From assembly GCA_023053685.1 (NCBI GenBank), contig JALIGW010000004.1:78763361-78827360 (forward strand): a DNA stretch of 64,000 nucleotides, in the 5' to 3' direction. Shown in pieces: positions 32,250 to 43,762 of the stretch. The stretch's first letter is position 1, and every line of letters starts with the position of its first letter. Made by a program: the position numbers and the translations under genes. This DNA is from Diadophis punctatus similis. Its lineage: Eukaryota; Chordata; Lepidosauria; Squamata; Dipsadidae. The notes below the pieces were generated by a model that saw only the letters and a program-made list of their open reading frames with translations, had not been told where the DNA came from and searched no databases.

Positions 32250-33788
32250 TCCACAATGGAGCCCAAAATTTCAGTTGCTGAGCGAGACAGTTGTTAAGTG
32301 AATTCTGCCCCATTTTACAACCTTTCTTGCCACCTTGGTTAAGTGAATCACTGCGGTCGTTAAATTAGTAACATGGTTGTTAAGTGAATCTGGCTTCCCC
32401 CTTGACTTTGCTTGTCAGAAGGCAGCAAAAGGGGTTCATATTTATTTATTTATTTATTATTTATTTATTAAAATTTCTATGCCGCCCAACTCCCGAGGGA
32501 CTCTGGGCGTCTCACAGCATGTATAGAAAACATAACAAGTAAAAAACAGTTTTGTTAAAAAGCCATATTAAAATACTATCCAGATTTAAAATAAATTTCA
32601 TTCATACCCCGCCTGCCGGAAGAGCCAAGTTTTTATTGCTTTACGGAAGGCCAGCAGGGTGGGGATAGTCCTGATCTCTGGAGGGAGCTGGTTCCAAAGG
32701 GAGGGGGCTCCCACAGAGAAGGCTCTCCCCCTCAGCCCCGCCAGCCGGCATTGCTTGGTCGATGGGACCTGGAGGAGACCAACTCTGTGGGACCTAACCG
32801 GTCGTAGGGAGGTATGCGGCAGGATGCGGTCCCGAAGGTAACCTGGCCCTGAGCCATGTAGGGCTTTAAAGGTCAAAACCAACACCTTAAATTGGATCCG
32901 GAGACTAATGGGCAGCCAATGCAACTGGCGGAGGATAGGTGTTACGTGGGTGCATCTAGGTACACCCACCACAGCTCGCACAGCTGCATTTTGCACCAAT
33001 TGCAGTCGCCGGACACTCTTCGAGGGTAGCCCCATGTAGAGCGCATTGCAGTAATCTAGCCGTGAGGTGATAAGGGCATGAGCGACTGTGAGAAGTGCCT
33101 CCTTCTCCAAGTAGGGTCGCAATTGGTGCACAAGACGTACTTGTGCAAAGGTCCCCCTAGCCACAGCTGAAAGATGTTGTTCCAATTTTAGCTGTGGGTC
33201 TAGGAGGACACCCAAATTGCGGACCCGTTCCGAGGGGGCTAATTTCTCCCCCCCGAGAACCAAGGAGGGACAATTGGTCAAGTCCTTAGGAGGCAATATC
33301 CACAGCCACTCAGTCTTGTCAGGGTTAAGTTTTAGCCGGTTCTTCCCCATCCAGACCCTAACATCGGCCAGGCAGCGGCCCATTACGTCTACGGCTTCCC
33401 CAAATTGAGACGGGGTGGAGTCATGACCATGGGACACTGAAACCGTCATAAATATGAGTCAGTTTCCAAGGGTCTGAATTTAGATCATGTGTCTGTGGAG
33501 AATGCCGCAACAATCATGTGAAAAATGATCATAAATCAGTGCTGTGGTAATTTTGAATGGTAACTGAATGTAACTAAATGAACTGCTGTAACCTTCCTAC
33601 AAGCAAAATCAATGGGCAACCCAGATTCATTAAACAACCTTGTTACTAACTGAGCAACTACAGTGATTCAATTAACTATTGTGGCGAGAAAGGTCGTAAA
33701 ATGGGGCGAAATTCACTTAAGAAATGTCTTCCTTAACAACAGAAATTTTGGGCTCCATTGTTGTCGTAAGTCGAGGACTACGTGTATA
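32250..33788. mobile_element. MITE-D split by an L2 LINE
   Basis: Both halves match the family; right end GTCGAGGACTACGTG. The L2 fills 32437-33418. Confidence 0.8.
32437..33418 (-). mobile_element. L2-type LINE 3' part with open RT end
   Basis: About 270 codons uninterrupted from STPSQFGEAVDVMG through LDYCNALYMGLPSKSVRRLQ and HWLPISLRIQFKVLVLTFKA to the stop at 32598. This is the thumb/C-terminal part of an L2 RT. The 3' end carries GGGAGTTGGGCGGCATAGAA and an (AATA)n tail. The open frame suggests a relatively young insertion. Confidence 0.87.
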
Positions 33789-33825
33789 GTATTTAATATG
33801 TATTTTATCTATGCTTGAAAGTATA

Positions 33826-34016
33826 TATATACATACATATATATGTGTGTGTGTGTGTATCTATATATATATATATGTGTGCGTGTATGTACATATATGT
33901 GTGTATGTATATGTGTGTATATGTATATGTATATGTATATGTGTGTGTATCTATATGTGTGTCTGTACATATATGTATGTATGTATATGTGTGTATATGT
34001 ATATGTATATGTATAT
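33826..34016. repeat. (TATG/TG)n microsatellite
   Basis: Mixed ATGTGTGT and ATATGTAT units, continuing to 34380 beyond the MITE inserted in it. Confidence 0.95.
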
Positions 34017-34340
34017 CAGAGGTGGGTTCCTGCCGTTGCGGTTAATAGCTGTTGTTCGGCGCAGAGCCGAAGACGCTGCTGCCGTTCGCGGCGCGGGGGC
34101 TTTCCCCGGGCGCTGCCGCCGCCCGCATGGATGCCGCCGTTTGCGTTCTTTTGCCCTCTGCGCATGCGCAAAGCGTTCTGCATGCGCAGAGGGCAAAAGA
34201 ACGCAAACGGCGGTGTCCATGCAGGCGGGGAAAGCGCCCGGGGAAAGCTCCCGCACCGCGAACGGCAGCAGCGTCTTCAGCTCTGCGCCGAACAACAGCT
34301 ATTAACCGCACCGGCAAAAACAGGCAGGAACCCACCTCTG
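34017..34340. mobile_element. MITE-A giant hairpin, perfect 8-bp duplication
   Basis: Flanked by ATGTATAT inside a microsatellite. Nearly all 324 bp pair as one inverted repeat (GGCGCAGAGCCGAAGACGC opposite its complement) around ATGCGCAAAGCGTTCTGCAT. Confidence 0.92.
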
Positions 34341-34348
34341 ATGTATAT

Positions 34349-35119
34349 GTATATATGTATATGTATGTATGCAGTATATATGGTGGCTTTTGCAATCTGC
34401 TTACATTCAATCAATTATAAAACCACTTACACTAAATAAATAATGAATCTTTCTGAATAAAAGAAAATGTCTTCTTTCTTCCTTTTTCTTTTCTTTTCTT
34501 TTTTTCTTTTTTCTTTTTCTTTTTGCAAAATTCAATTATCTTATCATTTAGGCTTAAACCAGCATTACCATGACAACTATGTGTAATAAGGCAGCTGATA
34601 GCTGAAACTGAAACTCGAAAGAGCACACATAAAACGAACATGGCCCTAAACAGGTTAGAAGGGAAATAGCAGGAGTGGCCCGTAAATCCTCCACGAACAG
34701 TGACAACAAGCCAATCACCCCAAACGGGTTATTTTTCAGGCCATGTGAACTGCTCGGTTTACCTACACTTGAACCTTCAAACCCCCGATAAGAAACATTT
34801 GGGATTATTTACAGCTTCCAGTCAATGTCTCCGTAGGAGCTTGGTTGAGTCAGTTCTGCAGAGGTCAGGCTGATATTTATGTGAAAAAGATCAACTGGCC
34901 AGCTTGGCTAAAGAAGTTAAATTCACTATATCAGACTTGAAAAATAAGCAGAGGGCAATGCTTGTTTAAAAGGATTTGTTCCAGAAGTCCTATCGGTCAG
35001 GCAGTGTGGGAGCTTTTAAGGTCGCTGTTTCTTTTCTATTATATGAAGCAGAAGAAATACAATTCTTTGTTCTTTAGACTTCTCGTCCAGTAGCGTATTC
35101 CAGAAAGCAAGCCAAAATA
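34349..35119. other. Intron, no feature seen
   Basis: Includes a short T/C-rich run at 34480-34525; otherwise unique-looking. Confidence 0.5.
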
Positions 35120-35384
35120 TTTATTTATTTATTTATTTATTTGTGAGATTTATATACCGCCTCACAGTGCAAGCACTCTCTAAGCGGTTTACACCAGTAA
35201 GCAATGTATATTTATATTGCCCCCAACAATCTGGGTCCTCATTTTACCTACCTCGGAAGGATGGAAGGCTGAGTCAAGGCTGAGTCAACCTTGAGCCGGT
35301 GAGATTTGAACCGCTGACCTGCGGATCACAGTCAGCTAAAGTGGCCTGCAGTACTGCCTCTAACCGCTGCGCCACCTCGGCTCG
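35120..35384 (-). mobile_element. Sauria-type SINE (long-tail variant)
   Basis: Reverse: right end GCTGCGCCACCTCGGCTC, left (AATA)n. Confidence 0.9.
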
Positions 35385-35401
35385 GTTAATATCACAAAAT
35401 A

Positions 35402-36167
35402 CAGGCAGTCCTCGGACTTATGAGCACCATTGAGCACAAACTTTCTGTTGTTAAACGAGACAGACGTTAAGTGGATTTTGCCCACTTCATGACCTCTCCC
35501 GTGCACAGTTGGTTCAGTGAATCACTGCGGTCGTTAAGTCTGTAACGCGGCTGTTAAGTGAATCTGGCTTCTCCCCGTGGACTTTGCTGGGTCAGAAGGT
35601 CGCAAAAGGGGATCCCACGACTCCATCTGCAACCGTTGTAAATATGAGTCACTTGTCTAAATTTTAATCATGTGTCCCTGGGGACACGGCAATGGTTGTA
35701 AGTGTGAAAAAGGGTCGTAAGCAGGGGTGGGTTCCTCCCGGTTCGGACCGGATCACCCAAACTGGTAGCAACCCGCTGGTGACGTCGCTGTCGGTGCTGG
35801 TCCGTGCGCGCCGCCATCTCTTTTTGGGATTTTGTGCGAATTTTTCCCCTTCCGCGGCTTGAAAAAGGGCCCTCCTGCCCGTCCGCGGGTGAATTCTGAC
35901 CTTTATTTCTTCGCCCGAAGCACAGCTGATCAGCTCCTCAGCTGTGTTTCGGGCTCATTCCTGCTTCTGAGCATGCGCGGAAGCCAAATCGCACGAGGGG
36001 ATGCGCACAGGCGCACGAGCGGAGCGAGGGCGCACATGCGAAATGTCGCGATGCGAACCGGTGGCGAAGGTAAGTGGAACCCACCCCTGGTTGTAAGTCA
36101 CTTTTTTCAGTGCCGTTATAGCTTTGAATGGTCACTCAATGAACTTTTGTAAGTCGAGGCATACCTG
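35402..36167. mobile_element. MITE-D split by MITE-A
   Basis: CAGGCAGTCCTCGGACTTA to CATACCTG. MITE-A at 35722-36089 within. Confidence 0.83.
35722..36089. mobile_element. MITE-A, 8-bp duplication
   Basis: CAGGGGTGGGTTCCTCCCGG to GGAACCCACCCCTG, flanked by GTCGTAAG and GTTGTAAG. Confidence 0.85.
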
Positions 36168-36310
36168 TACACGCATGACCAATTTAGGACTTGGTTCAAG
36201 GCTAATGGGCTTTCTTACAAGTGCAGCTAAGATGATACAGCAGACTGCCACCGTATGGCTAAGCTTACTTAAAGATTTGCTGCTATTACAACACCATAAT
36301 TTCCACCTAC

Positions 36311-36406
36311 TATTTTCTGCTTCTGCAACAGTTGCTCGAATTCCTTCTCCTTTTCGACAAGTTTTTGTTCCAGTTCCTGCTGACGGGACTGGAACCTCTC
36401 AGCGCC
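36311..36406 (-). CDS. CRACR2A: CRACR2A coding exon 6: coiled coil
   Basis: Exactly 32 codons, residues 222-253, from GAERFQSRQQ to QLLQKQKI. The acceptor is TTCGCAG and the donor ATA|GTAGGT, both phase 0. The pattern of Glu, Lys and Gln with Leu or Phe every three to four residues is coiled coil. A GTGGAA four bases later is an alternative donor but would break the join to exon 7. Confidence 0.92.
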
Positions 36407-36854
36407 CTGCGAAATTGGACAAAAATAAAAAGTTTAAAACAATTCGTCCCTTTCAATCGTTTCAACGATACAGCCAAAAGACGAACAGAGGTTGATGCAA
36501 GCATTTCGTAGTGACTCATCGGTACCTACATTACAAGAACGCGGTTAAAATCAGCCTCAAATATAAGATATAGCAAGGGCATTAATTAAGCTTATTATAA
36601 TGTATGCAGGAAATAATAATAATAAAGAATGAAAAGAATGAAAGAATAATGAAAAGAGCAGAGGGTTTTAGTTAAAAGAACTGTCTTTTAACTAACAAAT
36701 CAACCAATTATAAGAATAGACAGGTGGTGGGTTGCTGTTGTTTTGCAATGTGCACGCACGTAGTAAAACACACACACACACACACACACATATGCACACA
36801 CAGACCTGCACACGCACACATGAAGAGCTTTCAGCTATGCTTTGTGCAAGTTAA
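36407..36854. other. Intron, (CA)n near 36768
   Basis: No feature besides a short CA repeat. Confidence 0.5.
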
Positions 36855-37668
36855 AAAAGAGATGATAAGAGGTCCAGTGTATGATAAACCATACAATGAA
36901 CGATTGAGGGAACTAGGCGTGGCTAGTCTAACGAAGAGAAGGACCAGGGGTGACATGATAGCAGTCTTCCAATATTTGAGGGGCTGCCACAGAGAGGATG
37001 GGGTCACCCTAGTCTCCAAAGCACCTGAAGGCAGGACAAGAAGCATTAGGTGGAAGCTCATCATTGAGAGATCCAACCTGGAGCAATTTCCCGACAGCGA
37101 GAACTATGGCTGCTCTCAACTTACGACCAAAACTGAGCCCAACATGTGAAGCATTAATACCGCTTTGTAAAACCGCAGTAAGGCCACACCTGGAATACTG
37201 CAACCAATTTTGGTCACCATACTACAAAAAATATGTTGAGACTTTGAAAAAAAGTGTAAAGAAGAGCAATTAAGACGATTAAAGGTCTGGAGGCTAAAAC
37301 ATGAAAAACGGTTGCAGGATTTGAGTTTGGCTAGTTTGGAGAAAAGAAGAATTAGGGGTGACATGATAGCAGAGTTCCAGTATTTGAGGGGCTGCCCCAA
37401 AGAAGAGGGGGTCAAATTATTCTCCAAAGCACCTAAAGGCAGGACAAGAAACAATGGATGGAAACTAACCAAAGAGAGACACAACCTGGAATTAAGGAGA
37501 AACTTCCTAACAGTGAGGACAATTAACCAGTGGAACAGCTTGCCTCCAGAAATCGTGGGAAACTGGATGTTTCTAAGAAGAGATTGGACAGCCACTTGTC
37601 TGAGATGGTATAGGTTCTCCTGCTTGAGCAGGGGGCTGGACTAGAAGACCTCCAAGATCCCTCATTCA
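36855..37668 (+). mobile_element. Two CR1/L3-type LINE ends in tandem, MITE-D sliver between
   Basis: First copy 36855-37105, then a 40-bp MITE-D-like sliver (CTCAACTTACGACC), then a copy from about 37150 that starts TACCGCTTTGTAAAACCGC and ends at the GACCTCCAAGATCCCTC tail. Confidence 0.82.
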
Positions 37669-37817
37669 TTCTATAAACGGGATGATTTCCCGTTTTAACC
37701 CTTATCTTAAACAAACCAATTATTTTGCTACTATTACTACTATAAAGTGGGAATAACTCTATACTCAGATCCTACATCCATCTGTCCTTTAACAGTCATA
37801 TTAAAAAATATACTTGC

Positions 37818-37908
37818 CTCCAACACGACTTTTTCTTTCTCGGTTTTGATCTGCTGCTCCATTTCTTCATACAGATGCTGGATTTCATCATCGTAGGCAG
37901 ACATTTTG
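37818..37908 (-). CDS. CRACR2A: CRACR2A coding exon 5: coiled coil, followed by a GC donor
   Basis: Completes residue 191 and codes 192-221, including [17 protein letters not shown]. The acceptor is AATCAG. The donor is GAG|GCAAGT, a GC-AG intron: exon 6 opens with GGC GCT GAG AGG and keeps frame and family alignment only if GC is used. The nearest GT, four bases further, would shift frame. Confidence 0.9.
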
Positions 37909-38088
37909 CTGATTTTTAAAAATACGATAAATTACATCTGATTTGGAGCATCAGCAAAAAAAAAAAATTAGAGATACAAGAAACTGTATAATCTCCCTTT
38001 TGAGAGAAAGTCCAGTGTCGATAGGCAGGCAAATGTACCCGATAAACCTACGGCTGCTTTGCAAGTCATGCTCAGCAACATTTCAGTA

Positions 38089-38454
38089 CAGGTAGTCCTC
38101 AAGTTACAACAGTTCGTTTACTGACCATTCATAGTTATAAGAGCACTGAAAAAAGTGACTGAGTGCTATTTTTCACGCTTACGACCGTTGCACTATCCCC
38201 CATCGTCAGGTTCACATTTATGACATCACATTTATGAGCGTCCCGGGGGTCAGGTGATCCCCTTTTGGCGACCTTCTGACCAGCAAAGTCAACGAGGAAG
38301 CCAGCTTCACTTAACAACCGTGTGACTAACCTAACAATGGCAGTGATTCACTTAGCAACGGTGGTGAGAAAGGTCGTAAAATGGGGCAAGATTTTACTTA
38401 ACAAATTTCTCATGAATTCGGGGCTCAACTGTGGTCGTAAGTCGAGGAATACCT
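38089..38454. mobile_element. MITE-D
   Basis: CAGGTAGTCCTCAAGTTAC to GAGGAATACCTG, TA on both sides. Confidence 0.87.
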
Positions 38455-38586
38455 GTATCAAATTGGAAAAGGCCACCTAAAAGGGTGCCACATGGTCTCC
38501 TCTGTAATTTGGGGGCCATGATCCCAGAGGGCAGTTTCTTCACAATGTGGGGATTCCAGTGAATTTGAGGAATCACAAAATTAAGG

Positions 38587-39125
38587 GCCACAGGGGCACA
38601 GTGGTTAAAATGCAGTACTGCTGACGGGGGGCTGCGGGCAGTTCGATTCTTACCGGCTCAAGGTTGACTCAGCCTTCCATCCTTCTGAGCTCGGTAAAAT
38701 GAGGACGCAGATTGTTGGGGGCAATATGCTGATTCTATAAACCGCTTAGAGAGGGCTGTAAAGCACTGTGAAGCGGTATATAAGTCTAAATGCTATTTCC
38801 CTTCCTTCCTTCCTTCCTTCCTTCCTTCCTTCCTTCCTTCCTTCCTTCCTTCCTTCCTTCCTTCCTTCCTTCCTTCCTTCTTCTTTTTCTCATTCTCCTT
38901 CCTGGTGGCACAGCGGTTGGAATGCGGTATTGCAAACTGACTCTGCCCACTGCCAGGAGTTCGACCCTGACTGGCTCAAGGTTGACTCAGCCTTCCATCT
39001 TTCCGAGGTCGGTAAAATGAGGACCCAGATTGTTGGGGGCAATATACTAACTCTGTAAACCGCTTAGAAAGGGCTGTAAGACGCTGTCAAGTGGTATATA
39101 TAAGTCTAAGTGCTATTGCTATTGA
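38587..39125 (+). mobile_element. Two Sauria-type SINEs with (CCTT)n between
   Basis: First SINE ends TAAGTCTAAATGCTATT at about 38798, followed by about 20 units of CCTT (38799-38882), then a second SINE head GGTGGCACAGCGGTTGG and tail. Confidence 0.88.
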
Positions 39126-39355
39126 AGTCCCCTTAAAATAGAGAACTCAGGATTATGTGATCCCTCCCCATAGGCCATGTTCCTATCTCTTCCAATTCCT
39201 TGCTTAAATGTCCCTTTTTCATTCAAGGAGAGGTAAGGCACTGGAGTTTTCCTCCACCATCTTGAGGAAAAGGTTCTCAATAAAGCTAGTCAGGAATTTG
39301 AAGTGGATACACGTGAAGGAGAATTTGAACTCATGTAGGTAAATAGTAAGGGGAC

Positions 39356-39712
39356 ACGGTGGCTCGGCGGCTAAGACGCTGAGCTTGTAGATCAGAAAGG
39401 TCAGCAATTTGGCGGTTCGAATCCCTAGCGCCGCATAACGGGGTGAGCTCCCGTTACTTGTCCCAGCTTCTGCCAACCTAGCAGTTCGAAAACACGTAAA
39501 AAAATGCAAGTAAAAAAATAGGGACCACCTTTGGTGGGAAGGTAACAGCGTTCCGTGCGCCTTCCGCGTTTAGTCATGCTGGCCAAATGACCACGGAGAC
39601 GTCTTCGGACAGCGCCGGCTCTTTGGCTTAGAAACGGAGATGAGCACCGCCCCCTAGAGTCGGGAAACGACTAGCACATATGTGCGAGGGGAACCTTTAC
39701 TTTTACCTTTAG
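39356..39712 (+). mobile_element. tRNA-headed SINE with CCTTTA tail
   Basis: Like 24193; tail GAACCTTTACTTTTACC. Confidence 0.88.
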
Positions 39713-39933
39713 GTAAATAGTGGCAGACCAAGAAGCCGCCTTCTATGTAGGTAGTACGCAACCTGTTGCCAAGGGCCAAAGTATGACCTCCATCTTTGAT
39801 GTGGTTTTGTCCAAACAAGAGGAATACCAATAGTTTTATTTCAGGTCTGGCACCCATCCATTCATGGTGTTCATTCTGAAGCAATTTGCAAATTTTCCCT
39901 CATAGAAATTCAGGATGGAGCTATTTACAGACC

Positions 39934-40250
39934 CAACTTACAACAGTTCATTGAGTGACTGTTCAAAGTTACAACAGCACCAAAAAAAAAGAGTTACTTA
40001 TGACGATTTTCACACATATGGACCATCGCAAAAATCCGCAGTTACGTGATCAAAATTCAGACTCTTGTCCACTGGCTCATATTTTGGATGATATCCCGGG
40101 GTCATGTGATCTTCTTAATAACAGCAGTGGTTTGCTTAATGAGAGTGGCAAGAAAGGTGTTAAAATGGGGCCCAGCTCGCTTAACACCTGTTTTGCTTAG
40201 GAACAGAAATTTTAGGCTCCATTATGGTCGTGAGTCAAAGACTACCTGGA
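39934..40250. mobile_element. MITE-D, degraded left end
   Basis: AACTTACAACAGTTCATTG to AAGACTACCTGG. Confidence 0.72.
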
Positions 40251-40254
40251 TTTA

Positions 40255-40652
40255 CCATATTTTTCGGAGTATATGACGCACCGGAGTATAAGACGCACCT
40301 TAGTTTTGGGGAGGAAAATAGGGGGGGAAATCTACCTACCAGGTATTTATCTGGCTAGCGTCCTTAGTCTGTTCAGCTTCAGCACATTATTTTATCCTCT
40401 GGTTAGGGCTGAAAAAGCCTTTTTCAGAGGGAGTAGGAATGAAAGCAAGCCTGCAAAGACTTAGGGCAGGAAAAACTGCTTCGGAGGGAGTAGGAATAAA
40501 AAAAAATGCTGCAAGCCAGGAAGATCGTTAGCACCTCATTAGGGCTGGGAAAAAAAGCTTCAAAAAAGCTACATTCGACGTATAAGACGCACCCAAATTT
40601 TCAGCCTCTTTTAGGGAGGAAAAAGGTGCATCTTATACTCCGAAAAATACGG
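40255..40652. mobile_element. MITE-E
   Basis: CATATTTTTCGGAGTATATG to CCGAAAAATACGG; TA on the left only. Confidence 0.82.
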
Positions 40653-40689
40653 AACTTTGATGAGGTTTTTGATCTAGTTTTTATTCTGT

Positions 40690-41131
40690 GTTCGCCAGCT
40701 TTACATACTGTAACAACTGTGTCACTAACTTGTCAACTATAGTGATTCCCTTAATAACTGGCAAGTAAAGTCGTAAAACGAGGCAAAATCAAAATCATCA
40801 AGAGCCGAGGTGGCGCAGCGGTTAGAGGCAGGTACTGCAGGCCACTTTAGTTGACACTGATCCACAGGTCAGCGGTTCAAATCTCACCGGCTCAAGGTTG
40901 ACTCAGCCTTCCATCCTTCCGAGGTAGGTAAAATGAGGACCCAGATTGTTGGGGGCAATATAAATATACATTGCTTACTGGTGTAAACCGCTTAGAGAGT
41001 GCTTGCACTGTGAGACGGTATATAAATCTCACAAAATAAATAATAATAAATAAAATTCACTTAACAAGTGTCTCACTTAGCAACCGAAATGTTGGGACTC
41101 AATTGTGGCTGTATATCGAGGACTATCTGTA
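40690..41131. mobile_element. MITE-D split by SINE
   Basis: Family interior on both sides of the SINE at 40801-41050; right end GAGGACTATCTG. Confidence 0.72.
40801..41050 (+). mobile_element. Sauria-type SINE (long-tail variant)
   Basis: GAGCCGAGGTGGCGCAGCGG to (AATA)n. Confidence 0.9.
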
Positions 41132-41340
41132 CATCCATAGATGCGGGTTTTACGAGCAGTTAATGGGATGGATATTATACCCGCGGGGCCAAAAACCTCG
41201 CGTGGATTCCGTCAAAACCTGCTGCTGTAGCTTTCCACACGCGTTACGCATTCATGGGGAAGTTTCTGCCCCAAAAGAATCCTGGTGAAAGAAACATGAG
41301 GTAAATCCCCTGTGAAAGCTCTCATAGAAGAAGTATTTAC

Positions 41341-41487
41341 TTTTGCAGGGCGCATTCCAAGGTGTTCCTTTCATCATCAGCTTCGTGGAGCTGAGAGAAG
41401 ATTTTGGTCAGGAATTCTTCGAAATTGGAAAGTAGGTGAGGCTCGTGTTTCCTCAGGTGCAGCCAGAGCTTCTTCACGTCGTCTTCA
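41341..41487 (-). CDS. CRACR2A: CRACR2A coding exon 4: start of coiled coil
   Basis: Completes residue 142 and codes 143-190 plus two bases. It includes [20 protein letters not shown] followed by heptad-like [19 protein letters not shown]. The acceptor CCCCAG follows a C/T run and the donor is AA|GTAAAT. In the family this segment enters the coiled coil that mediates oligomerisation and contact with Orai1/STIM1. No frame break is seen. Confidence 0.93.
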
Positions 41488-41737
41488 CTGGGGGGAAAGA
41501 AAAAAAGAAAAGAAAAGAAATGCAGGTTAGGATCTAATTCTCAGAGGTTTCAGTAGAAAATACTGAAATTTTAGCATTCTGGTACCATAAAGTAAGAATT
41601 CTGAGGATAGATGAAAGAATCAGTGGCTTTCCCCCCCACTAATTCTGATTTTATTTATTTATTGAACTTAGGTGGTCTTCCGTCTTAAACTTATGACTGT
41701 GGGCAGCCAACAGAGAATAAAAACTAGATTGTTGTTA

Positions 41738-42010
41738 GCCGCCCAGAGTCTCCTGGGAGTTGGGCAGCATAGAAATTCTATTATTCTTATTCTTATTCTT
41801 ATTCTTATTATATTCTTATTCTTATTCTTATTCTTATTCTTATTCTTATTCTTATTCTTATTCTTATTCTTATTCTTATTCTTATTCTTATTCTTATTCT
41901 TATTCTTATTCTTATTCTTCTCTTTCTTTTTCTTTTTCTTTTTCTTTTTCTTTTTCTTATTCTTATTCTTCTTATTCTTCTTCTTCTTCTTATTATTATT
42001 ATTATTATTA
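41738..42010. repeat. L2 3' tail leading into (TTCTTA)n, (TTTTTC)n, (ATT)n
   Basis: Signature GCCGCCCAGAGTCTCCTGGG then AGTTGGGCAGCATAGAAATT, the L2 end, followed by 230 bp of simple repeats. Confidence 0.88.
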
Positions 42011-42680
42011 TTTATTCACAAAAAATGTAATACACAGCAAACGAGATTTATATGCTGGATTTCGTATCACTATATCACAAGTCGAACACTTCCAAAGCGT
42101 CTAGAACTGTGTGATGTATTTTCGTATGATGCATGCAGATCCAAGTACGGTGGCCTTTTGCAACTGACAGATCATGATTTTGTCAATGTTTATTGTTTTC
42201 AAATGCCGGTTAAGGTCTTTTGGCACAGCACCCAGTGTGCCGATTACCACTGGGACCACCTGTATTGGTTTATGCCAGAGTCGTTGTAATTCGATTTTAA
42301 GGTCCTGATATCGGTTAAGTTTTTCTTGTTGTTTTTCATCAATTCGACTGTCACCTGGTATGGCGACATCAATGATCCACACTTTTTTATTTTCCACAAT
42401 CGTGAGGTCTGGCGTATTATGTTCCAAAACCTTGTCAGTCTGAATTCGAAAGTCCCAAAGTATTTTGGCATGTTTGTTTTCAACTACTGTCTCAGGTTTA
42501 TGATCCCACCAGTTCTTTACCACTGGTAGGTGGTAGTTGTGGCACAGGTTCCAATGAAGCATCTGGGCCACGTAGTTGTGCCTCTGTTTGTAGTCCGTCT
42601 GTGCGATTTTCTTGCAGCCACTGAGGATGTGATCAATTGTTTCATCAGCTTCCTTGCAAAGTCTGCATTTTGGGTCATCT
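42011..42680 (-). mobile_element. R4/R2-type LINE 3' part: CCHC motif and restriction-like endonuclease
   Basis: Minus frame open from 42680 to 42101. CRLCKEADETIDHILSGC is a C-x2-C-x8-H-x4-C knuckle; further on TPDLTIVENKKVWIIDVA is the PD-D catalytic core of the restriction-like endonuclease, then QVVPVVIGTLGAVPKDL. Bounded on both sides by (ATT)n. Confidence 0.85.
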
Positions 42681-42800
<120 letters not shown>

Positions 42801-42817
42801 CCTCATAAAAGTAAATC

Positions 42818-43146
42818 CAGGTAGTCTTCGACTTACCATCATAACAGAGCTCAAAATTTCTGTTGCTAAGCAATACAGTTGTAAAGTGAGCTGAGCCCCA
42901 TTTTATGGCTTTTCTTGCCACTGTTGTTAAGTGAACCACTGCTGTCGTTAAGTTCATAATGTGGTTGTTAAGTGAATCAGGCTTCCCCATTGACTTTGCT
43001 TGTCAGAAGGTCGCAAAAGATGATCATGACACTGCAACCGTCAATAGGAGATGATCATGACACTGCAACCGTCAATAAATAGGAGTCAGTTGCCAAGCGT
43101 CCAAATTTTAATCACCTGATCACAAGGATGTTGCAACAGCTTAAAG
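42818..43146. mobile_element. MITE-D
   Basis: CAGGTAGTCTTCGACTTAC start; a 34-bp segment (GATCATGACACTGCAACC) is duplicated. Confidence 0.8.
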
Positions 43147-43382
43147 GTATTTAGAATTCATGATATCAAGCACATCCCTTGAGGCACATTTTTTATAGGT
43201 AGAAGCTGAGGGCCAGCTTCTATTTTAAAATGATTGGATTTCCCAATTGTCTTAAATTGGAAATACAATTATAGTTAAAGGTTCCCACCTAAAATATGCA
43301 CTAGCGACTTCCATCAAATCTGCTGCCCATTATGGTTAAGATAATTGAACTTGAAATAATTTTTAAGAAATCTATCTTACAG

Positions 43383-43590
43383 ACTAGAACTAAGGAGAAA
43401 TTTCCTGACAGTGAGGACAATCAACCAGTTGAAACGGCTTGCCTTCAAAAGTTGTGGGTGCTCCATCACTGGAGGCTTTTAAGAAGAGGCTGGACAGCCA
43501 CTTGTCTAGAATGGTATAAGGGTCTCCTGCTTAAGCAGGGGGTTGGACTAGAAGACCTCCAAGGTCCCTTCCAACTGTATTATTCTATGT
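43383..43590 (+). mobile_element. CR1/L3-type LINE end
   Basis: AGAACTAAGGAGAAATTTCC through the GACCTCCAAGGTCCCTTCC tail. Confidence 0.82.
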
Positions 43591-43693
43591 TCTCTGGAAA
43601 ACAGAATTCTAGTTGGGTTGCAGAGCAGATGACAAAAGGAGAGAATAAAATAAGTAAGTAAGTAGGTAGGTAGGTAGGTAGGTAGGTAGGTAG

Positions 43694-43762
<69 letters not shown>

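Noticed and set aside
37812..37815. GT four bases past the exon 5 end as donor
   Set aside because: It would shift frame against exon 6, whose reading GAERFQSRQQ fits the family.
38799..38882. CRISPR-like regular repeats (also other arrays)
   Set aside because: Simple microsatellites without spacers in a vertebrate genome.
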